Positions 11,363-24,149 of a stretch of DNA of 64,000 nt are shown here, in pieces. The DNA lies in NCBI GenBank assembly GCA_051453625.1, contig JBOZIK010000001.1, positions 162,056,084 through 162,120,083 of the forward strand. The letters are read 5' to 3'. Positions within the stretch are counted from its first letter, which is position 1, and each line of letters begins with the position of its first letter. This DNA comes from Welwitschia mirabilis. Its lineage: Eukaryota; Gnetophyta; Gnetopsida; Welwitschiales. Below the pieces are notes generated by a model. That model saw only the letters and a program-made list of their open reading frames with translations, was not told the DNA's origin and did not search any database. The position numbers were made by a program, and so were the translations under genes.

Positions 11363-11743
11363 ATGATCATACAAATAGTTTGATAATATAATAAGGCATA
11401 TTATTAGAATAAAAAATATGTTGCATTAGAGATATGATGTTTTATAGTTAATTTAATCATCTGAGATATTCTTCCCCTTTGTCATCGTTGAAAAATAAAA
11501 TAAGAAGAGTAGAAGGTATAAGAGAATATAAAAATCATGAGAAAGAGAGAGAGGATTAAAGAGAGTAAGAAGGAAAAATATTATAAAGATGGAGCTTAAT
11601 CAGATGATTTATCATGAGAAGAAGAAAAGGTATGATCTCCAGGAGCTGCTTCCTCTTCTGACTCTAATGGAATCTCTAAACCAAAAGCTGAGAGATCAAA
11701 ACACCATGCAATCTACTTTCTTATGCAACCTATTCACTAAATC

Positions 11744-12500
11744 CTATAGTATCTGAACTTCTCGAAATAATACTTCATTTGAAATAAGTTCAGTTAAAGT
11801 ACCTTCTTCAATGCATTGCTTCTTCTTAAGAGGAGAAGATGGACTAATCACATCTAAGAAAATGTTCATTTTCTTAAGTGAAAATGAACCAAGTGGTTTG
11901 AGAACTTTAACTAACTCCTTATCATTTTGTATAACAAATTGATGGTTCTCGAGGATAGCCATAATCAGACCACCAAAAGGGAGACTAAAATGGCTTGGAA
12001 TGAAAAATTTACTAATATAGTATATAACAAACTTACAGAGATTGATTCTGATACCTATTCCAAAATAAAACATAATATAGATATATAAAGGGAATACTTC
12101 ATTTTCTTGTCTGAGTTTTAGAACTAAATTGTGAGTGGAAATTTGAAAAATAACTCAATAAAATGACTTAAGATGATTAGTTGGTATGTTGGCATGTCAT
12201 GAAATTTACTTCCTACATAATTCTTTTATCAGAACATCCTTGGAAACTACCTCTTAAAGAGATGCTACTGAGTGAATTTTGGTGAAGAATCCATCATTCA
12301 GAAAACTGGTAATCAATGAAATGCTTTCTAAATCTACTTCTATAATTCTTCTGTATACTTTAGAAACTAACTTCTAATTGGATTTATCAAATAAGCCATT
12401 ACAGTATAATAGATGTACCATTTTAAGTGATGATTTTGTATTTGAACTTAGAGTGTACATCCATCCTTGTTTTGCAAACTTTGATTTTAACTAGAGCTCA
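11744..12500 (-). pseudogene. extra 3' ORF (aORF) of copia unit 2
   Basis: The best preserved copy of the third ORF. An open minus-strand stretch (11744-12073) contains FSLPFGGLIMAILENHQFVI, then ELVKVLKPLGSFSLKKMNIF, a basic run PLKKKQ, and an acidic amphipathic segment (EEGTLTELISNEVLF). The frame continues with breaks to about 12500 (pieces such as IVEVDLESISLITSFLNDGF). The LPFGGLI... pattern resembles the putative plant transposon protein domain found in many plant genomes. An ORF after RNase H is known in SIRE-like elements, sometimes called env-like. No obvious signal peptide or transmembrane helix is visible. Function unknown. Confidence 0.55.
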
Positions 12501-12779
12501 TGTCGAAAAGACTGAAAATCTATGCTTTGTTCTAGAGATAGAGATGTTTTGAAGAAGCAACCTTACTAGTTTCTCTGATGATCTAGAGAAAGAAATCATG
12601 TTTTTTCTGAAGCTAGTTTCTTCCCCTTCCTAAAAGTAGAAAACTTTAATTTTATCATGATAAAGATGCAAGAAGAATAGGATAGAGTCAATGTCACAAG
12701 GTGGTAGAGAAAGAAAGGTAGAAAAATGAAGTTAAAAATGATAAAAGAAGAGAAATGACAAATTAAAAATGAGGGTGGG

Positions 12780-13080
12780 GGGATCTATGGCATCATGTCT
12801 GCCCTTCATCTAGACATCTGGGTTTAAAAACCTAGACATCTAGGTTTTAATAAAAAAAACTGTCAATCAAAAAATTCACATCAAACATTCAATGAATAAT
12901 GTTGAGATGTCCGAGCTTCACTCAGCTGCTCATAGTCGAATGTCCAGGCTTAACATTTGGGACATCTAGAAAAGATTTAGTAAATCCAGGTTTAGCTTAT
13001 AGGAGGATGTCTAGAAAATGAATTGGAATATCTAGAAAACTACAGAAGGGTACTACATAGATTTTATTCAAATGATGATA
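12780..13080. other. unit 2 spacer with GGACATCC-like motifs
   Basis: Between aORF and RNase H there is a non-coding stretch with repeated TAGACATCTGG, GAGATGTCCGAG and GGATGTCTAG words, the same motif type as in the LTR. Units 1 (5140-5400) and 3 (21180-21440) have the same spacer. Confidence 0.55.
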
Positions 13081-13113
13081 AATGTAGGAGAAGATTTTTT
13101 TTTTTAAGTAAAA

Positions 13114-14640
13114 TTATGTTGAGAAAAAAAGGTTCCTCAACCTATGTTGATGATGGAAAAAAGTAAATTTATCTTTATTCAAGATCTTAGTTATTAAGGT
13201 AGCAATTTGATGCTCAGTATGCTCCCTTATAAAATGATGCCTGATGTCTATATGTTTGGTTCTTGAATGTTGAACTATATTTTTAGTTATGTTGATGGCA
13301 CTGGTATTATCACAAAGGATTTTAACGTTATCAGGTTTTATACCAAAATCAGTTATCATTTACTTCATCTAAGGTAACTAAGTAATAAGATTCAACCACT
13401 ATATATTTAGCTTCAGCTGTAGAAAAAGAAGTGGTTGTTTGCTTTCTACTAGATCAAAAAATAGGTAGTTACTAATATAAAAGCAAGCACCACTTGTGCT
13501 TTTTTGATCATCAACACAACCGATCTAGTTAGCATCACTATAACCTATAAGATCTAGATTATTATTTTGACGATACCAAAGATCATAGTGATTGAGTATT
13601 TTTTTAGATATTTTAGAATTATTTTTATATGAATGAGATGAGACTCTCTAGGATTAGCTTTATATCTAGCATAGACTCCAACACTGTAGGCTATATCAGG
13701 ATGACTAGTGGTGACACAGAATAAGCTTCCTATGATCCCATGATATAGTTTTTAATCAACTTTCTTACTAAGCTCATCTTTGCTAACTTTAACATTTGTA
13801 GACATAGGTGTTGAGGTGTCTTTATAATCAGTTATGTTATACTGAGCTAGAATGTCATGAATGTATTTTGATTAATAAATAAAAATTCCATTTTCCATTT
13901 GTCTAATTTGCACACCTAATTCCCTTACTAGGATTATCTAAAATTCATTTTTCATTAAATTAGCAAAGTCTAATGCAAGAGATTCTTTAGTAGAACCAAA
14001 GATAATATCATCTACATAGATTTGTGCTATAAGAATATCTTTGTTATCTCTCTTGAAAAATAAAGTAGGATTAGAACTTCCTTTTGAAAAATGATTGCCT
14101 AATAGAAATAAATTTAGCCTATCAAATCAAGCTCTAAGAGCTTGTTTTAACCCATAAAGAGCCTTATTTAACTTAAAAACATAATCAAGGAATTTAAAAT
14201 TAATTAACCCTGAAGGTTGAGCAACATACACTTCTTCATTAATAAATCCATTTAAAAGTGCACTTTTAACATTCATTTGAAATAGTTTTATTTTATGGAA
14301 ACAAGCATATGCTAGTAACATATGAATAGCTTTTAATCTAGTAACTGAAGCAAAGGTCTTACCATATTAATTCCTTCCTGTTGACAATATTCCTATTCTA
14401 CCAATCTAGCTTTGTTTTGAATAATGTTGTGGCTTTTATCTCTTTTGTTCTTAAACACCCATTTTATGCCAATAATTTATTTTCCCTATGGAGGAGGAAC
14501 AAGATCTTATACCTTATTTTTTTCGAATTGATTTAGCTCTTTTTGCATGTCTGACATTCATAACTCATCAATCTCTACTTTTTGAAATAACTTAGGCTCA
14601 ATGTTATATCAAAAACATAAGAAGCTTCGATTAATGTGCT
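13114..14640 (-). pseudogene. copia RT and RNase H, unit 2
   Basis: The RNase H end is open at 13114-13359 and reads VKILCDNTSAINITKN, then HSRTKHIDIRHHFIREH, a textbook copia RNase H C-terminus. The RT part is at about 13750-14640: an open piece at 14127-14321 has IKLFQMNVKSALLNGFINEE and LNKALYGLKQA, and YVDD is intact at 14005-14018. The motif A Asp (FQMDVKSA in the family) is Asn here, so RT activity is lost even without the frameshifts. It lies in order between integrase (right) and the spacer/aORF (left). Confidence 0.85.
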
Positions 14641-14649
14641 TACCACTTC

Positions 14650-15690
14650 GAGTAGTTATCCCTTCGGATGGATCATTCATAATTCAGTCTTCAAGATGAT
14701 TCCTTCTAGTTCTTAATGAGAGAGATAAAAGCTTTTTATTATTTAAAGAGGGTTCATTCTGAAAGGATGTTGAGGATTTGAGATTATCTTGAGATGAAGA
14801 AGAAATACTCAAATTATTATCACCTGTATCTGTATCTACATTGATTGGATTAGATTCATCAATTTTGATATGAATATATTTTTAAACTTTATGAAAGAGT
14901 TTATTAAAGACTTAATATACTTTATTTGAAGTTGAATATCCAAGAAATATACCTTCATCTATTTTTTATTCAGACTTACCTATGCCTAACTTGTTCTTAA
15001 GAATAGAATACTTACTTTTGAAAACTTTAAAGTAACTTACATTTGGTCTTTTACCATGTTAAAGCTCATATACAATTTTTAATGTCCTTATTCTTAGAAA
15101 AACTCTATTACTCATGTAGCATGCAGTGTTAATTACCTTAGCCAAAAAATAATGAAGTAGGTCGAATTCATTAAGCATGATTCATGCCATATCTAGAAGA
15201 ACTCTATTCTTATGTTCAGCTACTCCATTTTGCTAGGGAGTTCTTGGAGCTAAAAATTAATGTTATATCCCATTTAAATCACAAAATTTTCAAAATTTTC
15301 ATTTTCAAACTCACCACTATGATTGTAACAGATTTTCTTGATCATATAACCTTTTTCATTTTGATTTTTTCTTCAAACCTTTATAAATAGATCAAATGTT
15401 TCATCTTTACTAGACATGAATGATACCTAGTAAAAATATGAAAAATCATCTATTATAACTAAAAAATACCTCTTTCTTCCTAGACTTCTTGTTTGAGTAG
15501 GTTTAATCAAATCCATATGTATGAGATTAAGAGGTTAGTTTGAGGAAATATCTATTTTAGATTTGAAGCTTGATTTGGACTATTTACTTTTTATACATGG
15601 TTTGTATAATCTGGCATGTTGAAGATTTAGTCTAGGAATTCCAGCCATAATTTCTTTGGTTGAGATTATCTTTAAATCCTTGAGATTCAT
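14650..15690 (-). pseudogene. copia integrase, unit 2
   Basis: The minus-strand order matches unit 1. The second catalytic region at about 15300-15345 reads IKKICYNHSGEFENE, with Asn in place of the catalytic Asp (the same change as unit 1). The Glu-bearing motif at about 15195-15235 reads NGVAEHKNRVL. Multiple stops and frameshifts occur. Confidence 0.72.
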
Positions 15691-15719
15691 ATGTCCAAGC
15701 CTCCTATGCTAGATGTCTA

Positions 15720-16115
15720 CTTCATTTTTCTATACCAAAAACACAACCTTCTCTAATCTTTACTTCATTACCAATCACATACATACATTTAGATCTATTG
15801 CTAGACAAGATAATACTATTAGTGAACTTATTTTTTACTACACATTTATCTTTATAAAATTATATAATATTTCCTTTGTTATAAATTTGTGATACACTTA
15901 AAAGATTATACTTTAAACCCTTTTGTTAAATATACATCATAAATTTTAGTATGAGAATCATTTGTAGAAATGGATCCCTTACCAACAATATGACCTTTGT
16001 TGTTATATCTAGATATTACCTCTCCACCGTCATAGTCTTGGAAGGAGGCTAACAGAATTTTTTCACCAATCATGTGATGAGAACAATCACTATCAAGATA
16101 TCATTTATTTGTTTC
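15720..16115 (-). pseudogene. copia protease, unit 2
   Basis: Minus-strand protease at about 16050-16115 reads YLDSDCSHHMIGEK: the catalytic D-S-G is D-S-D, and the preceding Trp codon is a stop. GAG-pre-integrase-like sequence follows to about 15730. The damage differs from that in units 1 and 3. Confidence 0.7.
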
Positions 16116-17330
16116 TTATACTTTGAAGGTAGCATAAGCAAAAAGTAACCTTGTAGTTTCTTTTTTGGTCCATTTCCAATTACTCTTATTTGTATCTTGC
16201 TTTCTATCTAAATCTTTAGAATTACTTTGAAACTTGAAATTGAAATTAAAACCAAAGTATTAGGATTTTTTAAAAGGGCATGAATACTGAATGTAATCAT
16301 ATTCTTGACAGAAGTAACATCGTAAACTAAAAATATCAAAAGAATGATATTTTACACTAGGACAAAAGAAGGCTTAAGAAGACAACATACTAGCAGTAGA
16401 AACAATACCGGATTTGTCATTTGGTCTTCTTCCTAATTCTAAAAGGTGATTCAGGCTCTCTTTTTCATTTGATAGACATTCAGCTATCCCTTGAGCTTGG
16501 GATAATTCCTTTTAAAGAAATTCTATTTTTAAAGAAGACTCTTCTAGTTTTTCTTTAAGGTTGCTCACCTAATTCTTAAGACATAAATTTTTCTTTTTAA
16601 GATCTAGACTTACATGATATAATTTTTTATAGGCACTAGATAACTCATCATTATTATCACTATCACTTTCTTAATCACAAGTTTCTAAAAAATCATCTGA
16701 AGGGGCTAAATTAACAGAGGTACTTACTTCTTCAGTTAGAGCTATAAAACCAAAATTAACACACCCTTCATCATCACTTGAAGGAGAGCTATATTCGTCC
16801 TCATCCCATGTAGCTTTCAGAGCTTTCTTTCCTTTGGCTTTGGAAGACTTGTCTTTTCGCTTATTAGCACGTCTGGAAGCAATGTGGCCATATCTTTTAC
16901 ATTCATAACAGTGTATAGAACTAGATGAATTTTTACCTTTGTCCATACCTTTTTGAAATTGTTGTTGTTAAGATCTTCCTCCCTTCTTCTTGAGGAACCG
17001 TTTGAAGTTCTTTACTAATAGGGCTAAATCATCATCTTCAGGTTCACTTGATTGAGAGTCTTCATCCACATCTGATTCAGCTTTGAGAGCTATGTTCCTT
17101 TATTTTGGATGATCCTCCTTGGTCTGTAGAGATGCCTCCTAAGCCATGAGTGAACCTTTCAGTTCTTCAACCTTGATAAGGTTAATGTCCTTACTTTCCT
17201 CAATGGCAGTGATCTTGGGTTTGAATTTCTTTGTGAGACTTCTGAGAATCTTCCTCACTACTCGATTTTGAGGAACAGCTTCTCCCAATCCCCACATGCC
17301 ATTGACTATATCATTTATCTTGGAGGTATA

Positions 17331-17430
17331 NNNNNNNNNNNNNNNNNNNNNNNNNNNNNNNNNNNNNNNNNNNNNNNNNNNNNNNNNNNNNNNNNNNNNN
17401 NNNNNNNNNNNNNNNNNNNNNNNNNNNNNN
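17331..17430. other. assembly gap inside gag, unit 2
   Basis: 100 N between two copies of the zinc-knuckle block. Confidence 0.95.
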
Positions 17431-17658
17431 TTCTCATCACTTAAAGAATAGCTATATTCATCCTCATTCCACATAGCTTTTAGTGCTTTTTTTCCTTTAT
17501 TCTTGGAATACTTGTCCTTTCTCTTATTAGCACATTTGAAAGTAATGTAATCATAAGCTTTACATTCATAACACTGTATAGAACTAGATGAATTTTTACC
17601 TTTATCTATTCCTTTTTGAAATTATTACCATAAAGATCTTCTTCCATTCGTCTTGAGG

Positions 17659-17758
17659 NNNNNNNNNNNNNNNNNNNNNNNNNNNNNNNNNNNNNNNNNN
17701 NNNNNNNNNNNNNNNNNNNNNNNNNNNNNNNNNNNNNNNNNNNNNNNNNNNNNNNNNN
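17659..17758. other. assembly gap with duplicated 56-bp flanks
   Basis: 100 N. 17603-17658 and 17759-17814 are the same 56 bp apart from one base, so this is an unmerged overlap. Confidence 0.95.
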
Positions 17759-18650
17759 TATCTATTCCTTTTTGAAATTATTACCATAAAGATCTTCTTC
17801 CATTCTTCTTGAGGAACTACTTGAAGTTCTTTACTAATAGAGCTATATCTTCATCTTCATGTTCACTTGATTGAGAGTTTTCTTCCACATTTGATTTAGC
17901 TTTGAGTGCTATGTTCCTTCATTTTGAATGATCATCCTCAGTCTGGAGAGATGCCTCATAAGCCATGAGTGAATGATTTAGTTCTTTAACTTTGATCAAG
18001 TTGATGTCCTTACTTTCCTCAATGGTAGTGATCTTGGATCTAAATTTCTTTGTGAGACTCCTAAGAATCTTTCTCATAACTCAATTTTAAGGAACAACTT
18101 CTTCCAATTACCACATGCCATTGACTATATCATTTATCTTGGAGGTATACTTATAGTTGACTCTAAATCTTCCATTTTAATATTCTTGAACTGAGTTACC
18201 AACATTTGTAGTTTGTCATTTTTTACTACAATCATTCCTTCATAAGCAACTCTTAAGGTTTTCCATATTTCTTGAGCTATCATGCACTATACCACTCTAT
18301 TCTATGATTTTGAAAATAAGGCATATATCAAGGCATTCATTACCTTTGCATTCATTTTTGCCACTCGTTTATCATCCTAATCTTATCTATTTTTAGACTT
18401 TAGGATGGTTTTACTAGTAATAATCTTGGTAGGTATCATGTATCCCAGTTCAACAGACTCTTAAATCTCATAATCCAAGGACTGAAGGAAGATAGTCATC
18501 TTAGTTTTCCAATAAGCATACGTCGATCCTGAAAACATTAGTGATTTGGAAATTAACTATTCTTCTGAGAAATTTGAAGAAGCCATTTGACTTATAACTA
18601 CACAATACAAAAAGAAGTCTAATCTAGAGCAACCTGGCTCTTATACTAAT

Positions 18651-19654
18651 TGTTAATATCATAAAATATTCTAGAGGAGGAAGCAGTAACTAAGATTCTA
18701 AAAAAACATTTTACAAAACTTAAGAAAAATTAAACTAATGATTGAAATTAAGAAGAAAAAAACAATTGTGCTCTACTGATTTATAGTGATTCGGCTCTCT
18801 AAGCCTACTCCACTCACAAGAGGCAACAAAAGCCTTCAGCCTCTTAGTTCCTTTAAATAATAGTGAAATAGCATCACCACCCTTGACAAGGACTCTAATT
18901 ACAACACTTGCTCTTCCTTGAGCAATGATCAGGATTAACAAGAATAGATTTGATGAATTGTAAGCCTCCTAACTTTTATACATTAGCAAATGAGACAAGT
19001 AGAGAAGAAGAATTATAATAGATTGGATCAGAATCATTCTCCTTAGTACAAAAGAATCAAGCTCTATTATTTTAGTTAATTTTTCAAAAATTAGGTGCTT
19101 CAGAACTTCTATGAATGAGATATATATAGATTTCCCATTGAGGAAAAACTTCTAGTGAATCCTTACATTGGTTATAGGGCTATATGAAACCATTTCTTAG
19201 CCGTTTGTGCTTTGATAGGAGTGCCCGATGTTCATCTTCACTTATTTTGGTGCTTTAATGGATAGTCTATTGGACGTCCCCACTAAACTTCCCATATTTA
19301 ACTAAGAATTAATAGGTAATTCATGATAGGCTTAAACATCCTGAGATAGGGGGTTGGATATCCCATTATATTTTGCCAATTATAGGGTCAGACATTCAGA
19401 GGTAGAAGGTCAAATTCCCTAGTATATTTTATTGGTTACAGAGTCGGACATCCTAAGGTAGAAAGTGATATGTTCCACTACATTTTACCAATTACAAGGT
19501 CAGACATCCTAAGGTAGAAGATCAAATGTCTCAGTACATTTTCCATATTTTGCCTGAGTTTAGTTGACTAAATTTATTTCCAGAGTTTGAAGTGGAACTA
19601 TAACTTGGAAATAATTTTATTATCTTATTATTGAAATAGACATGTTACTCAAAA
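18651..19654 (-). repeat. shared LTR B (units 2 and 3)
   Basis: 1004 bp homologous to LTR A. The left end TGTTAATATC is kept; the right end reads ACTCAAAAA where LTR A has ACTCAACAA, so the terminal CA is mutated. The adjacent PBS is degraded (GGCTCTTATACTA on the plus strand). The 56-bp repeats are present at about 19330-19545. Confidence 0.82.
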
Positions 19655-19879
19655 ATGACCATACAAATAGTTTGACAATATAATGAGGCACGTTATTAGA
19701 ATAAAAAACATGTTGCATTAGAGATATGAAATTTTACAATCAATTTAATCATATAATATATTCTCTCCTTTTGTCACCATTAAAAAATAAAATAAAAAGA
19801 ATATAAGGTATAGGAGAATACAAAAATCATGAAAGAGAGAGGATTGGAGAGAGTAAGAAGAAGGAAGATGATAAAGATG

Positions 19880-20950
19880 GAGCTTAATTAGATGATTTAT
19901 CATGAGAAGAAGGAGAGACATGATCTCCAGGAGTTGCTTCCTCTTCTGACTTTGATAGAATCTTCAAGCCAAAAGCTGAGAGACCAAACTCATGCAATCT
20001 ACTTTTTTATGTGACCTATCCACTAAAGCCTGTAGTGGCTAAACTACTTAAAATAACACTTCATTCAAAATAGACTCAACTAAAGTACTTTCTTCAATGC
20101 AGTGCTTCTTTTTATAAGGAGGAGATAAACCAATCACATCTGAGAAAATATTATTTTCTTAAGTGAAAATGAACTAAGTTGTTTAGGAACTTTGACTAAA
20201 TTCTCATATTTTTGTATGACAAATTGATGGTTCTCAAGAATAGCTATAATCAAACCATCACAAGAAGACTAAAATGGCTTGGAATGAAAAACTGAATGAC
20301 ATAGTACATAAAAAAGTTACAGAGATTGATTCTGATACATGTTCCTAGACGAAACATAATATAGCCATATAAAGAAGATACTTCATTTTTGTGTCTAAGT
20401 TTTAAAACTAAATTGTGAGTGTAAATCTAAAAATAACTGAATAAGTAACTTAAGCTAATTAGTTAGTATGTTGGCATGCCATGAAACTTACTTCCATAAT
20501 TCTTCTATTAGAACATCCTTGGAAATTGCCTCTTGAAGAGAGGCTACTAAGTAAATTTCATGAAATAATCAATCATTTGGAAAACTTGTAATTAACGAAA
20601 TGCTTTATTTTTGGGGGCCTAAATTTACACTTCAAAAGTAATCAATTCTATAAATAGGAAATTGTAATTAGGCTTAGTATAGGGTGAATTAACCAACGAA
20701 TGTGTAATTTGAAGAANNNNNNNNNNNNNNNNNNNNNNNNNNNNNNNNNNNNNNNNNNNNNNNNNNNNNNNNNNNNNNNNNNNNNNNNNNNNNNNNNNNN
20801 NNNNNNNNNNNNNNNNGAAGTTTTTGTATCTAGATTGAGAGCATTTATCCATCCTTGTTCTATAAACTTTGGTTTTAACTAAAGCTTATCCTAAATAGAC
20901 TAAAAGCTATGCTTCATTTTGGAGTTAGAAACCTTTTAGATAAGTAACCT
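19880..20950 (-). pseudogene. extra 3' ORF (aORF) of copia unit 3
   Basis: Homologous by position and DNA sequence to the aORFs of units 1 and 2, including the acidic C-terminal end near 19890-19960 and the basic run near 20110. More broken than unit 2 and interrupted by a 100-N gap (20717-20816). Function unknown. Confidence 0.45.
20717..20816. other. assembly gap in unit 3 aORF
   Basis: 100 N; no clear duplicated flank. Confidence 0.95.
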
Positions 20951-21529
20951 TACTAGTTTCTCTAATGATCTAGAGAAAGAAACCATTTTGCTTCTGAAGC
21001 TGGTTGCTTCCCCTTCTAAGAAGTAAAAAACTTTGATTGTACCATGATAATAATGTAAGAAGAATAGGATAGAATCAAAGTCATAAGGTTGCAGAGAAAG
21101 AAATGTAGAGGAATAAAGTCAAAAATGATAAAAGAATAGAAATAATAAATTAAAAAGGGGTGGGGGTGTTCACGGCTTCACATCTGTCCTTTGTTCAAAT
21201 TTCCAGGTTTTAAAACTTGGACACTAAGTTTTAAGTTTAAAAAACCATCAATCAAAAAATTTACATCAGACATCTTATGAATAATGTTGGGATGTTTGTG
21301 CTTGACTTGGATACTCACAGTCAGATGTCTAGGCTTAACATTTGGAAGATTCAGAAAAGATTCAGTAAACCCAGGTTTTGCTTATATGAGGATGTCTAGA
21401 AAAGGAAGTGGAATGTCTAAAAAACTGGAGAAGGGTACCACATGGATTTTATTTAAATGATAGCAAATGTAGAAGTAAATTATTATTTTTTGAGTAAAAC
21501 TATGTTGAGAAGGAAAGGTCCTTCAAATT

Positions 21530-23020
21530 AAGTTGATGACAAAAGAAAGTAAATTTATCTTTATTTAAGATCTTAGTCATTAAGTTAGCAATTTGATGCT
21601 TAGTGGGAATGTAGTGAATAGAAACATTATTATTTTAAATATGCTCCTTTATGAAATGATGTCTGATGTCTATATGTTTGGTTTTTGAATGTTGAACTAG
21701 ATTTTTAGTTATGTTGATGATACTAGTATTGTCATAAAGGATTTTAATGTTATTAGGCTTTACACTAAAATCGATTATCATTTGCTTCATCCAAAGCAAC
21801 TAAGTATAACAAGATCCAGCTGCTATATATTCAGCTTTAGCTATAGACAAAGAAGTGGTTGTTTGCTTTCTACTAAATAATGAAACCATGCAGTTACTAA
21901 TATAAAAGCAAGCACCACTTGTGCCTTTTCAATCATCAACACAACTGGCCCAGTCAGCATCACAATAACCTATAGGATCTAGATTAGTGTTTTAACCATA
22001 CTAAAGATTATAGTGCTGAGTATTTTTTAGATGTCTTAAAATTCTTTTTACATGAGCGAGATGAGACTTTCTAGGATCAGCTTGATATTTAGCATAGACT
22101 TTAACATTGTAGGCTAGATCAAGTTGACTAGTGGTGACATATAACAAATTTCTTATGAGCCTGCAATATAGTTTTTGATCAACTTTCTTAATAAGCTTAT
22201 TTTTGCTAACTTTAACATTCATAGACATAGGTGTTAGGGTGTCTTTACAATTACTCATGTGATACTTAGCTAGAATGTTACGAATGTATTTTAATTAACA
22301 AATAAAAATTCCATTTTTCCTTTGTCTAATTTGCAAACCTAAAAAAAAAAAAAAAATTCAATTCCCCTACTAGACTTATCTCAACTTTATTTTATATTAA
22401 ATTGGTAAAGTCTAATGTAAGAGATTATTTTGTAGAACCAAAGATAATATCATCTACATAGATTTGTGCTATAAGAATATCTTCGTTATCTCTCTTGAAA
22501 AATAAAGTGGGATCATCACTTCCTTTTGAAAAATGGTTGTCTAATAGGAATGAATTTAAACTATTAAACTAAGCTCTAGGAGTCTATTTTAATTCATAAA
22601 GAGTCTTAGTTAATTGAAAAAAATAATCAAGAAATTTGGAATCAATAAACCCTAGAGGTTAAGTAACATACACTTTTTCATTAATAAATCCATTTAAAAA
22701 TGCACTTTTAATATCTATTTGAAACAATTTTATTTTATGAAAATAAGCATATGCTAGCAACATACGAATAGCTTCTAACCTAGCAACTAGAGCAAAGGTC
22801 TCACCATAGTCAATTCCTTTCTATTGACGATATCCATATTCTACCAACCTAGCTTTGTTATGAATGATGTTATGGCTTTTATCTATTTTATTCTTAAACA
22901 CCCATTTTATGCTAATAATATACTTTCCTTGTGGAGAAGGAATAAGATTGCATACCTTATTTCTTCTGAATTGATTTAGCTCTTTTTGTATGGCTAACAT
23001 CCATGACTCATCACTCTCTA
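21530..23020 (-). pseudogene. copia RT and RNase H, unit 3
   Basis: Motif A at about 22690-22720 reads KLFQIDIKSAFLNG, Asp intact, and YVDD is present at 22449-22460. The RT-to-RNase H connection is open at 22001-22258 (LLYVTTSQLDLAYNVKVYAK, then YQADPRKSHLAHVKRIL), matching the copia pattern ARYQADPRESHLKAVKRIL. RNase H runs on to about 21530 with stops. The catalytic RT residues checked are retained, but the frame is broken repeatedly. Confidence 0.8.
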
Positions 23021-23059
23021 CTTCCTAAAAAAACTTAGGTTCAATGTTAGATTAAAAAA

Positions 23060-24110
23060 ATAAGAAGCTTTAGTTAATGTGATTATCACTTAGATCAGTT
23101 ATCCCTTTGGATAGATCACTCATAATGTAGTCTTCAGGATGATCTGTTTCAATTTTTAATGAGAGACATGAACATTTTTGAGTATTTGAAGAGGGTTCAT
23201 TCTAAGAGGATGTTAAGAATCTGAGATTATCTTGAGATAAAGAATAAATACTCAAACTGTCATCACCTCTATCTGTGTCTGCATTGCTTAGATTAGATTC
23301 ATCAATTTTGATATGAATAGATTTTTCAACTTTACAAGAGAGTTTATTAAAGACTCCATATGCTTTACTTGAAGTTCAATATCCAAGAAATATACCTTTA
23401 TCTATTTTTTATTCAAACTTATCTATGCCTAACTTGTTCTTAAGAATAGAATACTTACTTCCAAAAACTTTAAAGCAGCTTATATTTGGTCTTTTACCAT
23501 GTTAAAACTCATACGCAGTCTTCAATATCCCTGTTCTTAGAAAAACTCTATTACTCACATAGCATGCAATGTTAATTACCTTAGTCCAAAAATGATGAGG
23601 TAGATCAAATTCATTAAGCATGGTTCGAGTCATATCTAGAAGAACTCTGTTCTTGCGTTCAGTTACTCCATTTTGTTAGGGAGCTCTTTGAGCTAAAAAT
23701 TGATGTTGTATCCTATTTAAATCACAAAATTTTTAAATTTTTCATTTTAAAACTCATCACCATGATCAGAACAGATTTGCTTGATCATATAATATTTTTT
23801 ATTTTGAACTTTTCTATATACCTTTACAAATTGATCAAATGTCTCTTCTTTGCTAGACATGAATGATACCCAATAAAAATATCAAAAATCATCTACCATA
23901 ACTAAAAAATATCTCTTTCCTCTTAGACTTCTTGTTTGAGTAGGTCTAACCAAATCCATATGTATGATATTAAGAGGTTTGTTTAAGGAAATACCTGTTT
24001 TAGATTTGAAGTTCGATTTAGACTATTTACCTTTCATACATGGTTTGTATAATCGAGTATGTTGAACGTTCAATTTAGGAATCCCAGAAATAATTTCTTT
24101 GGTTAACATT
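23060..24110 (-). pseudogene. copia integrase, unit 3
   Basis: Minus strand, same order as the other units. The second catalytic motif at about 23750-23795 reads QICSDHGDEF, so unlike units 1 and 2 the Asp is kept, but a stop follows directly. The third motif (about 23645-23690) reads NGVTERKNRVL. Not functional. Confidence 0.72.
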
Positions 24111-24149
24111 TTCTTTAAGCCTTCTATGCTAGATGTCTACTTCATTTTT

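Larger units (their letters stand above)
16120..18586 (-). pseudogene. copia gag, unit 2, with internal duplication
   Basis: Gag starts at the Met at 18586. An open piece at 16671-16946 has the knuckle CYECKRYGHIASRRA, where the last Cys ligand is Arg, then a Lys-rich run, an acidic ATWDEDEYSSPSSDDE and VNFGFIALTEEVST. A second copy of the knuckle-containing block lies at 17431-18130 beyond a 100-N gap, so about 560 bp (16769-17330) is present twice. An upstream piece reads NGMWGLGEAVPQNRVVRKIL. Breaks are numerous. Whether the duplication is real or an assembly overlap cannot be told here, but unit 3 has a similar one. Confidence 0.75.
11363..19654 (-). mobile_element. copia array unit 2
   Basis: Middle unit, flanked by LTR A on the left and LTR B on the right, so it is the only unit with two recognisable LTRs directly around a single internal region. 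It contains a repeated gag block around two 100-N gaps (17331-17430, 17659-17758), which accounts for most of its extra length. Confidence 0.88.

Noticed and set aside
11744-12073. Retroviral-type envelope gene in copia units
   Set aside because: No signal peptide, transmembrane helix or fusion-like segment seen; closer in look to the plant transposon domain.
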